Shown piece after piece: positions 17,345 to 26,301 of a DNA stretch of 35,887 nt. The DNA is from Gaoshiqia sediminis (GTDB taxonomy: Bacteria; Bacteroidota; Bacteroidia; Bacteroidales; Prolixibacteraceae): the NCBI RefSeq assembly GCF_025907915.1, contig NZ_JAPAAF010000041.1, forward strand, positions 1 through 35,887, given 5' to 3'. The first letter of the stretch is position 1; each line of letters opens with the position of its first letter. The position numbers were made by a program, and so were the translations under genes. The notes below the pieces were generated by a model that had not been told where the DNA came from, did no database searches, and saw only the letters and a list, made by a program, of their open reading frames with translations.

Positions 17345-18373
17345 TTATTTTTTTGTGAGTTTTATAATTTGGGTTTCATACTCCAGATTGTTTAACCTTT
17401 CTCTGGGCAAAAAGCGAAAATTGATGGGGGCTGAGAGGGCCAGCATTTTTAATACCTGGTCGAGGCTTTCGCCCGAAAAAGTGGCCGAATAGGTGTAATT
17501 CAGAATTTCCGGCTCTTCCACCTGGAACTCCACGCGGTACCACTGCCCCAGTTTTTCAATAACGGTAGTCATCGGGTCGTCGCGGAACATTAGTTTTCCG
17601 GATGTCCAGGCAATGTGTTTATCGAGATTGGTTTGCGCCTTTTCAATGGTTTTTTCCTGCTTCGAGAAAACAGCCAGTTCACCGGGTTCCATCAGAAATT
17701 TGTTTTTTCCACTTTTTCCCGAGATTTCAATTTTTCCTTCTACCAGCGCTGTTTCAATCTGTCCGGCATTGGGATAAGCGCTGCAATTAAATGATGTGCC
17801 CAACACTTTAATGTTAATATCGGAAGTGGATACTACAAACGGATGATGCGGGTCTTTTTTTACTTCAAACCAAGCTTCGCCGTTTAATTCAACTTGTCGT
17901 TCTTGGTTTTCAAAGGAGACCGGGTATTTTAGGCTGCTACCCGCATTCAGCTTCACGAACGTGCCGTCGGGCAAGGTGAAAGATGACCTGGTTCCCGGGG
18001 GAACTTCGATGGTATTAAAAACCGTTTCATTTATAGAGTTTCCCGACAGATCGGACTTATACAGCATCCAAAGAGCGGATAATAACAGCGGGATAAAAAG
18101 CACAGCGGCAGCTCGTTCGAGTTTTTTCAGATAATAAACGGAAGACCGGCCAAAAAGGCGCGCTTCAACTTTCTTCAAGGCCTTTTTAGGGTCAATCGTT
18201 TTCATTTTTTGCAGGTCACCGACCGATGTCCACAGTTTTTTTTGTTCTTCGTAAACGGTCCGGTGTTGAGGGGTCTTTAACCACTCAGCCAGGTCGGCCT
18301 CTTCTGATTCGGTTAAGGTCCCCTCGATTTCTTTTACAAAAAGCAATTCGAAATAGCTGCTGTTCTCTTCCAT
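17345..18373 (-). CDS. FecR-family anti-sigma factor (module A)
   Basis: FecR proteins hold an ECF sigma factor at the inner membrane and release it when the cognate SusC is occupied. In this 342-residue protein the N-terminal cytoplasmic domain (1-80) is the sigma-binding part. One transmembrane helix lies at about 86-105 (AAAVLFIPLLLSALWML). The FecR domain (VPPGTRSSFTLPDGTFVKLN, then GEAWFEVKKDPHHPFVV) occupies about 120-225. A DUF4974 domain (about 265-335, ending SAPINFRFLPRE) probably touches the SusC STN domain. It is transcribed from the sigma gene 58 bases upstream. A regulated pair with the SusC at 13811 is the simplest reading. Confidence 0.92.
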   Translation of the reverse strand: MEENSSYFELLFVKEIEGTLTESEEADLAEWLKTPQHRTVYEEQKKLWTSVGDLQKMKTIDPKKALKKVEARLFGRSSVYYLKKLERAAAVLFIPLLLSALWMLYKSDLSGNSINETVFNTIEVPPGTRSSFTLPDGTFVKLNAGSSLKYPVSFENQERQVELNGEAWFEVKKDPHHPFVVSTSDINIKVLGTSFNCSAYPNAGQIETALVEGKIEISGKSGKNKFLMEPGELAVFSKQEKTIEKAQTNLDKHIAWTSGKLMFRDDPMTTVIEKLGQWYRVEFQVEEPEILNYTYSATFSGESLDQVLKMLALSAPINFRFLPRERLNNLEYETQIIKLTKK

Positions 18374-18431
18374 CTTTTCGTGTTTGTACGGATAAGACGG
18401 AGAAACCTCTTTTTACACGTACTGTAGAAAA

Positions 18432-19070
18432 CTAAAATGTAAGAAAAAGTTGGAAAAGGTAGTCTTTCAGGTCTTTACGAAGAATTTTTAAAGCATTCGT
18501 AATTTGTGTTTCAACGGTGCGCTGCGAGAGTTGAAGTTTTTGGGCAATTTCGTGCGACTTTAGGCCTTCGTACCGGCTCAAAATAAATATTTCGCGGCAT
18601 CGCTGCGGTAAATTACCGATCGCTGTTTCGATCATCTGTTGCAGTTCGCTTTCGGCCCAAAAATCCTGTCCGTGGTCTGTCTCCTGAAAAGATAGGCGTT
18701 GGGCATATTTTCTTTGGGTTTCGTTTTTCCGGATCAAATCGATGCAGTTGTTTTTGACAGCGCTTGCCAAGTAATACCTGACGGATGGCGACTTGATGGC
18801 CTGCCTGTTTTCCCATAGCCGGACAAATGCCGATTGGACAATGTCTTCGGCCAGTTCCATGTCGTGCAAGTGGTGGTCGGCAAAAACAACCAAACCGGTG
18901 TAATAATATTCAAAAAGCAGGGTGAACGCGTTCCTATCACCTGCCTTTAGTCGTTCAAGAAACAGATCGTCCCCGGGGCTGAAATCGGTATGTGAAGGTT
19001 TAGTCAAATCCTGAATTGCATAGGTGTCGGGCGCTAAATTACAGATAAAATTAAATGATTGCCAAAACAT
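18432..19070 (-). CDS. ECF-type RNA polymerase sigma-70 factor (module A)
   Basis: This is an extracytoplasmic-function sigma factor of the Bacteroidota SusC-associated type, probably directing transcription of its own module. Region 2 is clear at about residues 35-100 (TLLFEYYYTGLVVFADHHL, AEDIVQSAFVRLWENR). Region 4 is clear at about 145-200 (LPQRCREIFILSRYEGLKSHEIAQKL, SQRTVETQITNALKILRK). The first 30 residues look unrelated to the family, and the true start may be downstream at a non-ATG codon. The annotated ATG at 19070 is the only ATG before region 2. A terminator hairpin about 100 bases upstream separates it from module B, so it heads its own unit. Confidence 0.92.
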   Translation of the reverse strand: MFWQSFNFICNLAPDTYAIQDLTKPSHTDFSPGDDLFLERLKAGDRNAFTLLFEYYYTGLVVFADHHLHDMELAEDIVQSAFVRLWENRQAIKSPSVRYYLASAVKNNCIDLIRKNETQRKYAQRLSFQETDHGQDFWAESELQQMIETAIGNLPQRCREIFILSRYEGLKSHEIAQKLQLSQRTVETQITNALKILRKDLKDYLFQLFLTF

Positions 19071-19161
19071 GAACCCAATTTATCTCTTTCAGGCGTGTTT
19101 GAAATTGATCAGGTAGTGGAATCAGGTTATCCTTCATCTATACTATGGCAGATAGTCCCAT

Positions 19162-19199
19162 AATAAAAGGCCTGACAGTTTTTGAATTGCTGTCAGGCC
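19162..19199 (-). terminator. Intrinsic terminator at the end of module B
   Basis: On the minus strand a perfect 10-base stem, GGCCTGACAG with CTGTCAGGCC (19169-19178 and 19190-19199), is followed by TTTTATTA. It lies 107 bases past the stop of the module B hydrolase and before the sigma gene of module A. That marks two separate transcription units. Confidence 0.8.
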
Positions 19200-19305
19200 A
19201 ATGTGGTTAGATACAGTGTGGCACCTCAATTCTTGTATGAACGGAAGAAACAGCAAAATCGCCGGTTGCGGTGATGACAGTTGTGCTGCGCTGGCTATCG
19301 TTCTG

Positions 19306-20409
19306 CTATTTTTCCATTAAGGCAACAATACACCAAAGGAACGGAGCCTGACCATGATAATCCCCTGTTCTGCGCGGACGGTCATAATAATATTGTTTGT
19401 CATACTTTTTATTTGTGCCAACGCATACTTCAGACACGGCTCCTTTTTTATCAACATATGGCACCAGAGCCATCCATGCTTTCCGGGCAACGGGTGCATA
19501 CTTTTCTGCATCCAACCAACCTTGTTTTACACCAGTGATTAAAGCGTAGGTAAACATCGCTGACCCGGACGTTTCTGGCCAGCAATCCGGCTCGTCAATC
19601 AATTGGTTCCAGATACCATCCTGGTTCTGATATTTCTTTAGGCTTTCCATCATTATTTGATAGCCCTGCATGATACGTGGCCGGTCTTTGTGATCGGTTG
19701 GCAAATAGCGAAGTAATTCGGTGACACCTGCTGCCATCCATCCATTACCGCGTAACCAATAATAAGGCACATCCGGAGCATGGTAAAATAAGCCGTTTGG
19801 ACGTTGCAGTTCGTCAAGGTAAAGAACCATTTCCTTTGCCGCGCGATCAATATATTTCGAATCTTTGGTGACCTTGAAAGCTTGGGTTTGAACAATTGTG
19901 ATCATGTACATGTCATCAATCCATAGGCGAGTTTGCCAGGTAAATCCTTTCTCTGCCCATTCTTTTTGTTCCGGCTTGGCATCGTTCGGAACTTCCCATT
20001 GCGTATCGGCATAGGGCAGCCCCAGCTTCAAATAGCTTTTCTTTTTTGTTATCTGATAAAGTTCCAGTGGCAGACAACCAAACATGTTCAGGTCAACATG
20101 ATTTTTTATGGGAAGCAGTTCTTTTTCAGTTGAAAACAGTGGCTCAAATTTGTTTTCCAAAAGTTTGAAGAGCTTTTTGTCTTTCGTAGTTGCTGCGTAT
20201 TTAAGCGCACCACGCCAGTAAAATGTTTCCGGATAGCTAATCCATTTCCCGCCATGTAGCGCATGCTTTGCATCGACAAAACGGTATGCAATCAGTTCCC
20301 CTACTTCTTCGGGAGTGTATCCTTTGGGGAAATCGTTTAGCAGATTCGTTTGTGCAAATAAGAAATGAATAGGAAACAGGGCAAATATTACAAGTGATAT
20401 TTTACGCAT
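19306..20409 (-). CDS. Unsaturated uronyl hydrolase, GH105/GH88 family (module B)
   Basis: This is a paralogue of the hydrolase at 8883, with the same mature layout and the same 367-residue length. The start at 20409 is chosen because a signal peptide begins there (MRKISLVIFALFPIHFLFAQ); the longer frame back to 20556 crosses a stem-loop. Conserved motifs are HVDLNMFG at about 104-111, WIDDMYM with D165/D166 as candidate catalytic acids, WLRGNGW, ETSGSAMFTYA and GDYHGQAPFLW. The last 19 residues and 5 bases beyond are encoded by DNA nearly identical to the paralogue, with 57 bases perfect. The rest has diverged to moderate identity. Expected role: periplasmic removal of unsaturated uronate from lyase products. 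No lyase is nearby. It ends module B and is followed by a clear terminator. Confidence 0.88.
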   Translation of the reverse strand: MRKISLVIFALFPIHFLFAQTNLLNDFPKGYTPEEVGELIAYRFVDAKHALHGGKWISYPETFYWRGALKYAATTKDKKLFKLLENKFEPLFSTEKELLPIKNHVDLNMFGCLPLELYQITKKKSYLKLGLPYADTQWEVPNDAKPEQKEWAEKGFTWQTRLWIDDMYMITIVQTQAFKVTKDSKYIDRAAKEMVLYLDELQRPNGLFYHAPDVPYYWLRGNGWMAAGVTELLRYLPTDHKDRPRIMQGYQIMMESLKKYQNQDGIWNQLIDEPDCWPETSGSAMFTYALITGVKQGWLDAEKYAPVARKAWMALVPYVDKKGAVSEVCVGTNKKYDKQYYYDRPRRTGDYHGQAPFLWCIVALMEK

Positions 20410-20480
20410 TTTAGTGATTTTTATTTCGTTGTTCGAATTATTAAGAATAGTCCTGATCAGTAAAAACAGGTATTTATTAA

Positions 20481-20510
20481 GAAGGTGTCTCAGAATTCTG
20501 AAACACCTTC
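20481..20510. terminator. Stem-loop between susD and GH gene (module B)
   Basis: GAAGGTGT (20481-20488) pairs with ACACCTTC (20503-20510) and encloses the palindrome TCAGAATTCTGA, with one C/A mismatch between the two parts. A T-run (20510-20515) follows on the plus strand; on the minus strand TTAATAAATA follows. It occupies the same place as the hairpin at 11848 in module A, so it may attenuate expression of the hydrolase relative to susCD. Confidence 0.6.
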
Positions 20511-20601
20511 TTTTTGCTTCTATTTTTATCGTATACTGTTTTAAACAGTGTACCAATAATGATTAGATCGACACGAGAAAAAAACGATTTTAAATTGAAA
20601 A

Positions 20602-22614
20602 TTAATTTTCTGTTTTGTCTTCGTCAGCTACTGCTTCTTCCCATGTTTCCCATTTCGGTGTAGCAGGATCGTAACCATCGTAGCCATAGTTTTGGCTTAG
20701 TTCTCCTTTGTTGTTGGCAGTAATTGCTGCATAAGGAATTGGCCAGTAGATATTCTTTTTATCCATGGTGTAGTTCGGGTTACTGTTACCTGTCGCATTG
20801 ATTTGAATAGGACCTTTGTTATACATGCTGTAGTGTACAATACGTTGGTACCAGTAGCTTCCTCCTCCGTTGTCAGTGCCGCTCTGTTTGTCAAAGTCAT
20901 CCAGGCTGTAAGTGTTTCCCCATTCATCAGGCTGTCCGCTGCGGGCCAGACAAAGAGATACACGGGTCAACTCCACATTGCGCCATTCTTCCCAGTACAA
21001 CTCGCGGGCACGTTCGTTCATAATATCGCCGATAGTAACCGAGCCTTCATATAATTCAGAACATTTTGCTCTCGTTCTCAAGGCATTCAAGTCATCTTTG
21101 ATGGTCGCATCGTTTGGGTTTATGTAGTATTTGGCCTCAGCCCGAAGAAGATAGGCTTCTGCCAGCCGGTATAAATACCAGTCAGCAATTCCTCCGTTAG
21201 TAGCACCTCTAAGACCATCAGAACCACTAATGTTAGCCTCGTTTACAGGGTCATCCAGAAATAATTTGTAATGAGGAACATCGAACCAGCGACGAATCGT
21301 GTCACCACACAGTAGATTTCCGTTGTCATCAAAAAGCGTGATGGGATTCCCAAATTCCGAAGACGCTTTGTTGTTGACACGATAATCTTCCATACGTACC
21401 CAGTTTCCTACCTCTGAATTATGGCGCAAGTCGGTATTATCCGCAACACCATTTACTTTCCACAATGTGTGAGTATGGAAGTATGTAGGACGGAATGTAG
21501 CAATTCCACGACCGAAAGATCGCATATAATCATATTGCGGATTGTAGTCGGCATGGTTGCGTCTTAAGTTTAACAAGGCTTGCTTACCGTCTTTTGTTTT
21601 CAGCATGCTGTTGAAAAGGAATGGGTATAAAATGCGCATGGTGAGCATTTTAACGAATGACTCAGCATCGGCACCACGGTTAGGAATACCCATGATAACT
21701 TCACTGTTGGCAGAAATAAGTTTGTTCTCGGCACGGTGCAAGTCCCAGATAACGTTGCGCGTAATGGGCCATGTTTCCGGTTCGCCACCATCGTTAAAGG
21801 TGCCAAAGTTGTTTTGCATGAGCGAATAACCCGATCCGTCAATTAATATATCTGTCTGCGCTTTGGCCTTTTCGTATTCTCCCAGCGCCAGGTAGCATTT
21901 GGCTAGTAACATGCGGCAGGCTCCTTTATTTACCATCCCAATTAACGGCATATCTTTTTGATCAGGAACCCATTGAACGGCAAACTCCAGATCCTGAGTA
22001 ATCATTTCCAGGATCGCATCACGTTTGGTGCTTTTGTAGTTCTGTTTGGGAACTTCAATCACTTTGGTAATCAATGGCACATCTCCATACTGAAATACTA
22101 ACGACAAATACCGGAAAGCACGGTGAAAATAGGCTCTACCCTTATAGGCATTCCGAGTCGTTTCGTCCAGCCCTTCAACGTCATCCACAAACTGGATAAC
22201 GGTATTTGCGTACATAATGCCGTTATAGGTTTCTTTCCAGAAGTACCAGATACTGTTGTTTCTGTCCAGATTGTTCAACGAAGCATCATCGCTGGTCGGT
22301 GTTAGCATGTTGGCTACATCACAAAGCATACTGCGTTTATCAGTCGCACTGGCAACCATCAGTTCCGAGAACATATATTCAGTCCCGAGACTAAGCATCT
22401 CGTTGTGATCAGTAGCGTAATAAAGTTTAAGGTGACGGTCACAAATCGCCATGGCTGCCTGCAAGCCTGATTCGGTGCTGAATGTGGCTGTAGGTTCGTA
22501 AAACGACAGTGGATCAGGTTTCAAAAAATCCTCGGAACACCCGCCCAGTAAAATTGTGCCCCCGATGAAGAGGACAAGGCATATATGATTCAATTTTTGG
22601 ATTATCTGTTTCAT
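20602..22614 (-). CDS. susD: SusD/RagB-family glycan-binding outer-membrane lipoprotein (module B)
   Basis: This is a 670-residue SusD-type surface lipoprotein. The signal ends in lipobox LLGG-C26 followed by SEDFL, which fits surface export. Family helices are visible: ARGRAYFHRAFRYLSLVFQYGDVPLI-type pairing, DWYLYRLAEAYLLRAEAKYY, and NERARELYWEEWRNVELTRV. It is about 50 residues longer than the module A copy, mainly through insertions and an acidic tail (EEAVADEDKTEN). It starts 18 bases after the susC stop, the usual tight susC-susD coupling. It shares opening motifs with the other copy (SFYEPTATFSTESGLQAA against SFYAPENVLVDENGLQAV), supporting an old duplication of the whole module. The ligand is unknown. 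Confidence 0.93.
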   Translation of the reverse strand: MKQIIQKLNHICLVLFIGGTILLGGCSEDFLKPDPLSFYEPTATFSTESGLQAAMAICDRHLKLYYATDHNEMLSLGTEYMFSELMVASATDKRSMLCDVANMLTPTSDDASLNNLDRNNSIWYFWKETYNGIMYANTVIQFVDDVEGLDETTRNAYKGRAYFHRAFRYLSLVFQYGDVPLITKVIEVPKQNYKSTKRDAILEMITQDLEFAVQWVPDQKDMPLIGMVNKGACRMLLAKCYLALGEYEKAKAQTDILIDGSGYSLMQNNFGTFNDGGEPETWPITRNVIWDLHRAENKLISANSEVIMGIPNRGADAESFVKMLTMRILYPFLFNSMLKTKDGKQALLNLRRNHADYNPQYDYMRSFGRGIATFRPTYFHTHTLWKVNGVADNTDLRHNSEVGNWVRMEDYRVNNKASSEFGNPITLFDDNGNLLCGDTIRRWFDVPHYKLFLDDPVNEANISGSDGLRGATNGGIADWYLYRLAEAYLLRAEAKYYINPNDATIKDDLNALRTRAKCSELYEGSVTIGDIMNERARELYWEEWRNVELTRVSLCLARSGQPDEWGNTYSLDDFDKQSGTDNGGGSYWYQRIVHYSMYNKGPIQINATGNSNPNYTMDKKNIYWPIPYAAITANNKGELSQNYGYDGYDPATPKWETWEEAVADEDKTEN

Positions 22615-22632
22615 CTGTATTGTTTTTAGAGG

Positions 22633-25600
22633 TTAAAAAGTTAAGTTCAATCCCAAAGTATAAACACGTGTGGACAATCCTCCGGTTTCAGGGTCACCAT
22701 ACTCCCAGTCCTTTGCCCAATTCGCAACGTTGCGGACAGAGCCGTAAACTTTAACACGTTCTATGTCTAACTTTGAAGTCCACATTTGGGGTAGTGTATA
22801 TCCAACCGAAATGTTTTCGAGGCGGATAAATGAGCGGTCGTAGAGCATTTGCGCATTCTCTGCCCCTGTTGGGCCTTTAGCTTCGATACGACCGTATTCA
22901 TTCGTCGGATTTTCAGGAGTCCAATACTCTTTTGCCGGCACATTTTGCAGAGCATAAGCCATACGTCCCCCGTCATCATCATTATTTAGGTAGTTGCCCG
23001 ATAAACTTTTATGCCCCATGTACGAATAGATGTTGAACGAGAGGCTGAGGTCTTTCCATAATACAAATTCGTTACGCAATGACCAATGGAACGGAGGTGC
23101 TGTTTGTCCGAGAAATTCTTTATCGTTATCGTTATACACGGGCTTAACGGAACCGTCTGAATTTATAATATCGTCTGCAGTGTAGTTGTTCGCAACTTTG
23201 GGATCCCCGGGCGATTGACCGTATTTTTTGGCTTCTTCAACCTCATCTGTCTGCCAGATACCCGTAACACGGTAGTTCCAAATGGTGCTGATAGGCTGTC
23301 CGATAAACCAGTGGTTGGTGATATCGTCCATTTCTTTTGTTCCGGTTACATTCCCATTTTCATCCAGCAGATCCTGGTTCTCATAGTACAGATGCTTTAT
23401 CTCGTTCTTGTTGTACGAGAAACCAAAGGAGGTCGTCCATTTCAGATTGCTGTTATTAAGGTTTACCGAGTTTATTGAAATCTCAATCCCGCGGTTGTCC
23501 ACCTGCCCTAAGTTGGTGGTAATGCTGGAAAATCCTGTGAATTCCGGCAGTCGTTGGTTCATGATCATATCATGAGTACTCATGTCGTAATATTCTAAGC
23601 TTCCTGTTATGCGATCGTTGAAAAGACCAAAATCAAGACCAAAATTCCACGATGCTGTTTTTTCCCATTGCAGATTAGGATTCGCCATTCGGTCAGCCAT
23701 CAAATAGCGCATGAGTTCCAACTCACCGGCTTTGTTGATATAACCCTGCATTTTACCGGCTCCTTCATAAAGGTTAGCTAGCGCTAAATAGGGGTTGGCC
23801 AACGAACGGTTACCATTTTTGCCATAGGATACACGCATTTTACCGCTGCTCAAAACATGGCTCCATCTATAAAACTTTTCATTTGTAAACGTCCAGCCCA
23901 AAGCTACTGACGGAAAAGTGGCATACGGATTGGACGAACCAAACGCAGAATATCCGTCCCTGCGAACAGAAGAAGTGACCATGTAGCGGCTGTCGTAGGA
24001 ATAAAACAAACGGGCCAACAGGGCATCTGCCGTTTCGTAAGAGTCGTAACTCGAGTAAGTACTGTTTTCTTTACTGCCGTTTTTAGTGTTATGAAAACCG
24101 AGTGCATCCGACGGCAGGATGTTCCGGGCCTCGATGCGGTCCTGCCAGTATTGGCGTTCTTCGGCCTCTTGCACGAGTGTTACGACTACATGATGCTTTT
24201 CATTGAACGTATAGTCCCAATTGATGGTATTGTTGAGTGACCAGTCGAATCGCTTGGCCTGCTCACGGTTTGCTCCGCGGGATTTGGGATCTGAACCCGG
24301 TAAATCTGCCGACATAAAATATCGGTCATAAAAAAACTGAAAGCGCGGAGAAGCATTGAACGAGTAGGTGATATTGAATGGCAGCGATATTTTCGCATTC
24401 AAAATACTGTTGAACACGGTATAGCCTTTTTCCAATTCCAGATATTGCCGTTGAAAATCGTAATTATAGCCCCTTTGGCTGTATTCGGAGCTCAAAGGAT
24501 ATTGTACCGGATTGCCCATCTCGTCAGCGTAATCGGCATAGGGACTGTTTCGCAGAAAATAGTCCTGATCGATGTCAATGTTTCCGTCTGATCTATCTTG
24601 AAAGTTTACATTGGCACCAACTTCAAACCAGTCTGTCACTTTTGCTTCTACCTTCATATTGGCGCGTATAGCTTCGTATTCGTCACTTATCAATGCACCT
24701 TGATTTTTTAAATAGCCTATTGATAAATAATAATTTGCATTTTCGCTGGCCCCGCTTATACTGGCATTATAGTCTTGATTGAAGCCTGTTCGAAAGGCCA
24801 GCTTGGCCCAATCAACCGTTCTGCCAGCAAGGTAGTTTTCGAGAGCATTGCCTTCGAATCCTAGCCGTTTTGCATGGATGCTCTGATCCGATTCCCCTTC
24901 ATCATTGGTCGTATACGCACGCCAGGCATCGATAGAAACACCTGCCGGTAGTTGCTCGGGGCGCATAAAGAATCCGGGTTGATTGGCATAGATCCCGGAT
25001 TGATAGGCCTCGTAAGCATCGGTTTCCGGATTCACACCATATGTGTTTTTGGTGTACCAATCCTGACGATGTTGTAAATAGGCTTCCGGGCTGAATCGGT
25101 CGCGGTATTCACTTTTCTGCCTCCAGCTGATATTCGAATTAATGCTTATAACAGGTTTGCCCAGCTTCCCTCTTTTTGTCGTTATGAGGATCACACCGCT
25201 TGCCGCCTTGGCTCCATACACCGCTGCTGCCGAAGCATCCTTGAGAACATCAATCTGTGAAATATCATCCGGGTTGATTTCCGAAAGTTCTCCGTAAAAG
25301 ATCATTCCATCAAGGATGATGAGCGGGTTATTATGTCCTCCGTCTGTATAGATAGAACGTTGGCCGCGTATTTGCATCGTACCGCCTCCTTTGGCTGAAG
25401 CGTTATAGCCGACCTGCAATCCGGGTGTGCCCCGTAAGACATCCTGCACCGTCTGGGGACTCTCGTTCGCAATCCTGTCGGGACGGATTTGCGTGATGGA
25501 GCCGGTCAGATCTTTTTTCCGCATGGTTCCATAGCCAATGGCCACAACTTCGCCAATGCCGATTGCATCTTCCTGCATTTCAACATTGATTGTTGACTGA

Positions 25601-26178
25601 TTTTCAACCAATATTTCCTGTGTTTTCATCCCAACAAAAGAAAATACCAAGGTTGCTGTACCTGAAACTTCAGAGAGGGAATAATGGCCATCCGCATCTG
25701 TTATCGTTCCTTTTGTCGTCCCCTTTACTACGATAGTGACTCCAGGTAAGGGCAAGCCAGATGAATCGGTAATCTGACCCGAAACCATCCTTTGTTGCTG
25801 GCTGGAAAAATCAGGGGAAGGTGTGAGTACAATATGCCGGTCGTTAATCGTGGCTTTCACTCCTGATTTGTCAAACAAGGTAGAAAGTACATGCTCAATG
25901 CTTTCGCCTTTGACCGAAATAGTCACTTTTTCGCTGACATCAATCAATTCTTCATTGTATAGAAAATAGAAATTGCTTTCTTCCTCGATCTTCAGCAAAA
26001 CCTCCCTGATCGTGGCGTTTCTCATTTCCAGATTTAGTTTGGTCGTTTGCGAGTAGGCACTGCCTGCCAGCGTTTGGAGGGCACTGAGTAAGAGAATTAA
26101 TAGGGTGTTACGCATAACCAGAATTTTTTTTCGATGTTTCGATAGGGCAAAACATACCCCATTCATGATTTTTTTCAT
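22633..26178 (-). CDS. susC: SusC/RagA-family TonB-dependent transporter with STN domain (module B)
   Basis: This 1181-residue outer-membrane transporter has the same architecture as the module A copy. The signal sequence ends AGSAYSQT. The STN domain spans about 47-120, and the carboxypeptidase-regulatory-like domain (VSGQITDSSGLPLPGVTIVVKG) about 131-203. The plug starts at IGEVVAIGYGTMRKKDLTG, with the barrel to a C-terminal LGLNLTF ending in the canonical aromatic residue. The STN domain again implies signalling to the FecR at 26302. The two SusCs keep almost the same plug sequence around the linker but differ across the barrel, so they probably take different oligosaccharides. It follows fecR after 123 bases, where a short hairpin sits. 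Confidence 0.95.
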   Translation of the reverse strand: MKKIMNGVCFALSKHRKKILVMRNTLLILLLSALQTLAGSAYSQTTKLNLEMRNATIREVLLKIEEESNFYFLYNEELIDVSEKVTISVKGESIEHVLSTLFDKSGVKATINDRHIVLTPSPDFSSQQQRMVSGQITDSSGLPLPGVTIVVKGTTKGTITDADGHYSLSEVSGTATLVFSFVGMKTQEILVENQSTINVEMQEDAIGIGEVVAIGYGTMRKKDLTGSITQIRPDRIANESPQTVQDVLRGTPGLQVGYNASAKGGGTMQIRGQRSIYTDGGHNNPLIILDGMIFYGELSEINPDDISQIDVLKDASAAAVYGAKAASGVILITTKRGKLGKPVISINSNISWRQKSEYRDRFSPEAYLQHRQDWYTKNTYGVNPETDAYEAYQSGIYANQPGFFMRPEQLPAGVSIDAWRAYTTNDEGESDQSIHAKRLGFEGNALENYLAGRTVDWAKLAFRTGFNQDYNASISGASENANYYLSIGYLKNQGALISDEYEAIRANMKVEAKVTDWFEVGANVNFQDRSDGNIDIDQDYFLRNSPYADYADEMGNPVQYPLSSEYSQRGYNYDFQRQYLELEKGYTVFNSILNAKISLPFNITYSFNASPRFQFFYDRYFMSADLPGSDPKSRGANREQAKRFDWSLNNTINWDYTFNEKHHVVVTLVQEAEERQYWQDRIEARNILPSDALGFHNTKNGSKENSTYSSYDSYETADALLARLFYSYDSRYMVTSSVRRDGYSAFGSSNPYATFPSVALGWTFTNEKFYRWSHVLSSGKMRVSYGKNGNRSLANPYLALANLYEGAGKMQGYINKAGELELMRYLMADRMANPNLQWEKTASWNFGLDFGLFNDRITGSLEYYDMSTHDMIMNQRLPEFTGFSSITTNLGQVDNRGIEISINSVNLNNSNLKWTTSFGFSYNKNEIKHLYYENQDLLDENGNVTGTKEMDDITNHWFIGQPISTIWNYRVTGIWQTDEVEEAKKYGQSPGDPKVANNYTADDIINSDGSVKPVYNDNDKEFLGQTAPPFHWSLRNEFVLWKDLSLSFNIYSYMGHKSLSGNYLNNDDDGGRMAYALQNVPAKEYWTPENPTNEYGRIEAKGPTGAENAQMLYDRSFIRLENISVGYTLPQMWTSKLDIERVKVYGSVRNVANWAKDWEYGDPETGGLSTRVYTLGLNLTF

Positions 26179-26229
26179 AAATTTGTTTGATTTAGTTAAA
26201 ACTTTTTATGGCTGAGGCCTTAAAGGTGG

Positions 26230-26249
26230 GGAAGTGTTGGAGCACTTCC
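26230..26249. terminator. Short hairpin between fecR and susC (module B)
   Basis: GGAAGTG (26230-26236) and CACTTCC (26243-26249) form a 7-base stem with a 6-base loop. It sits between fecR and susC on the minus strand. No clear T-run follows, so an attenuator or a processing site is as likely as a terminator. Confidence 0.3.
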
Positions 26250-26301
26250 TCTTTTCATTAATGGATATTCGTTTATTCTTACATAGGCAAGTCTGTTAGC
26301 T

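Noticed and set aside
20410-20556. 49-codon N-terminal extension of the module B hydrolase
   Set aside because: It covers a strong stem-loop and a basic, unconserved stretch before a clean signal peptide at 20409. The paralogue has the same length from that point.
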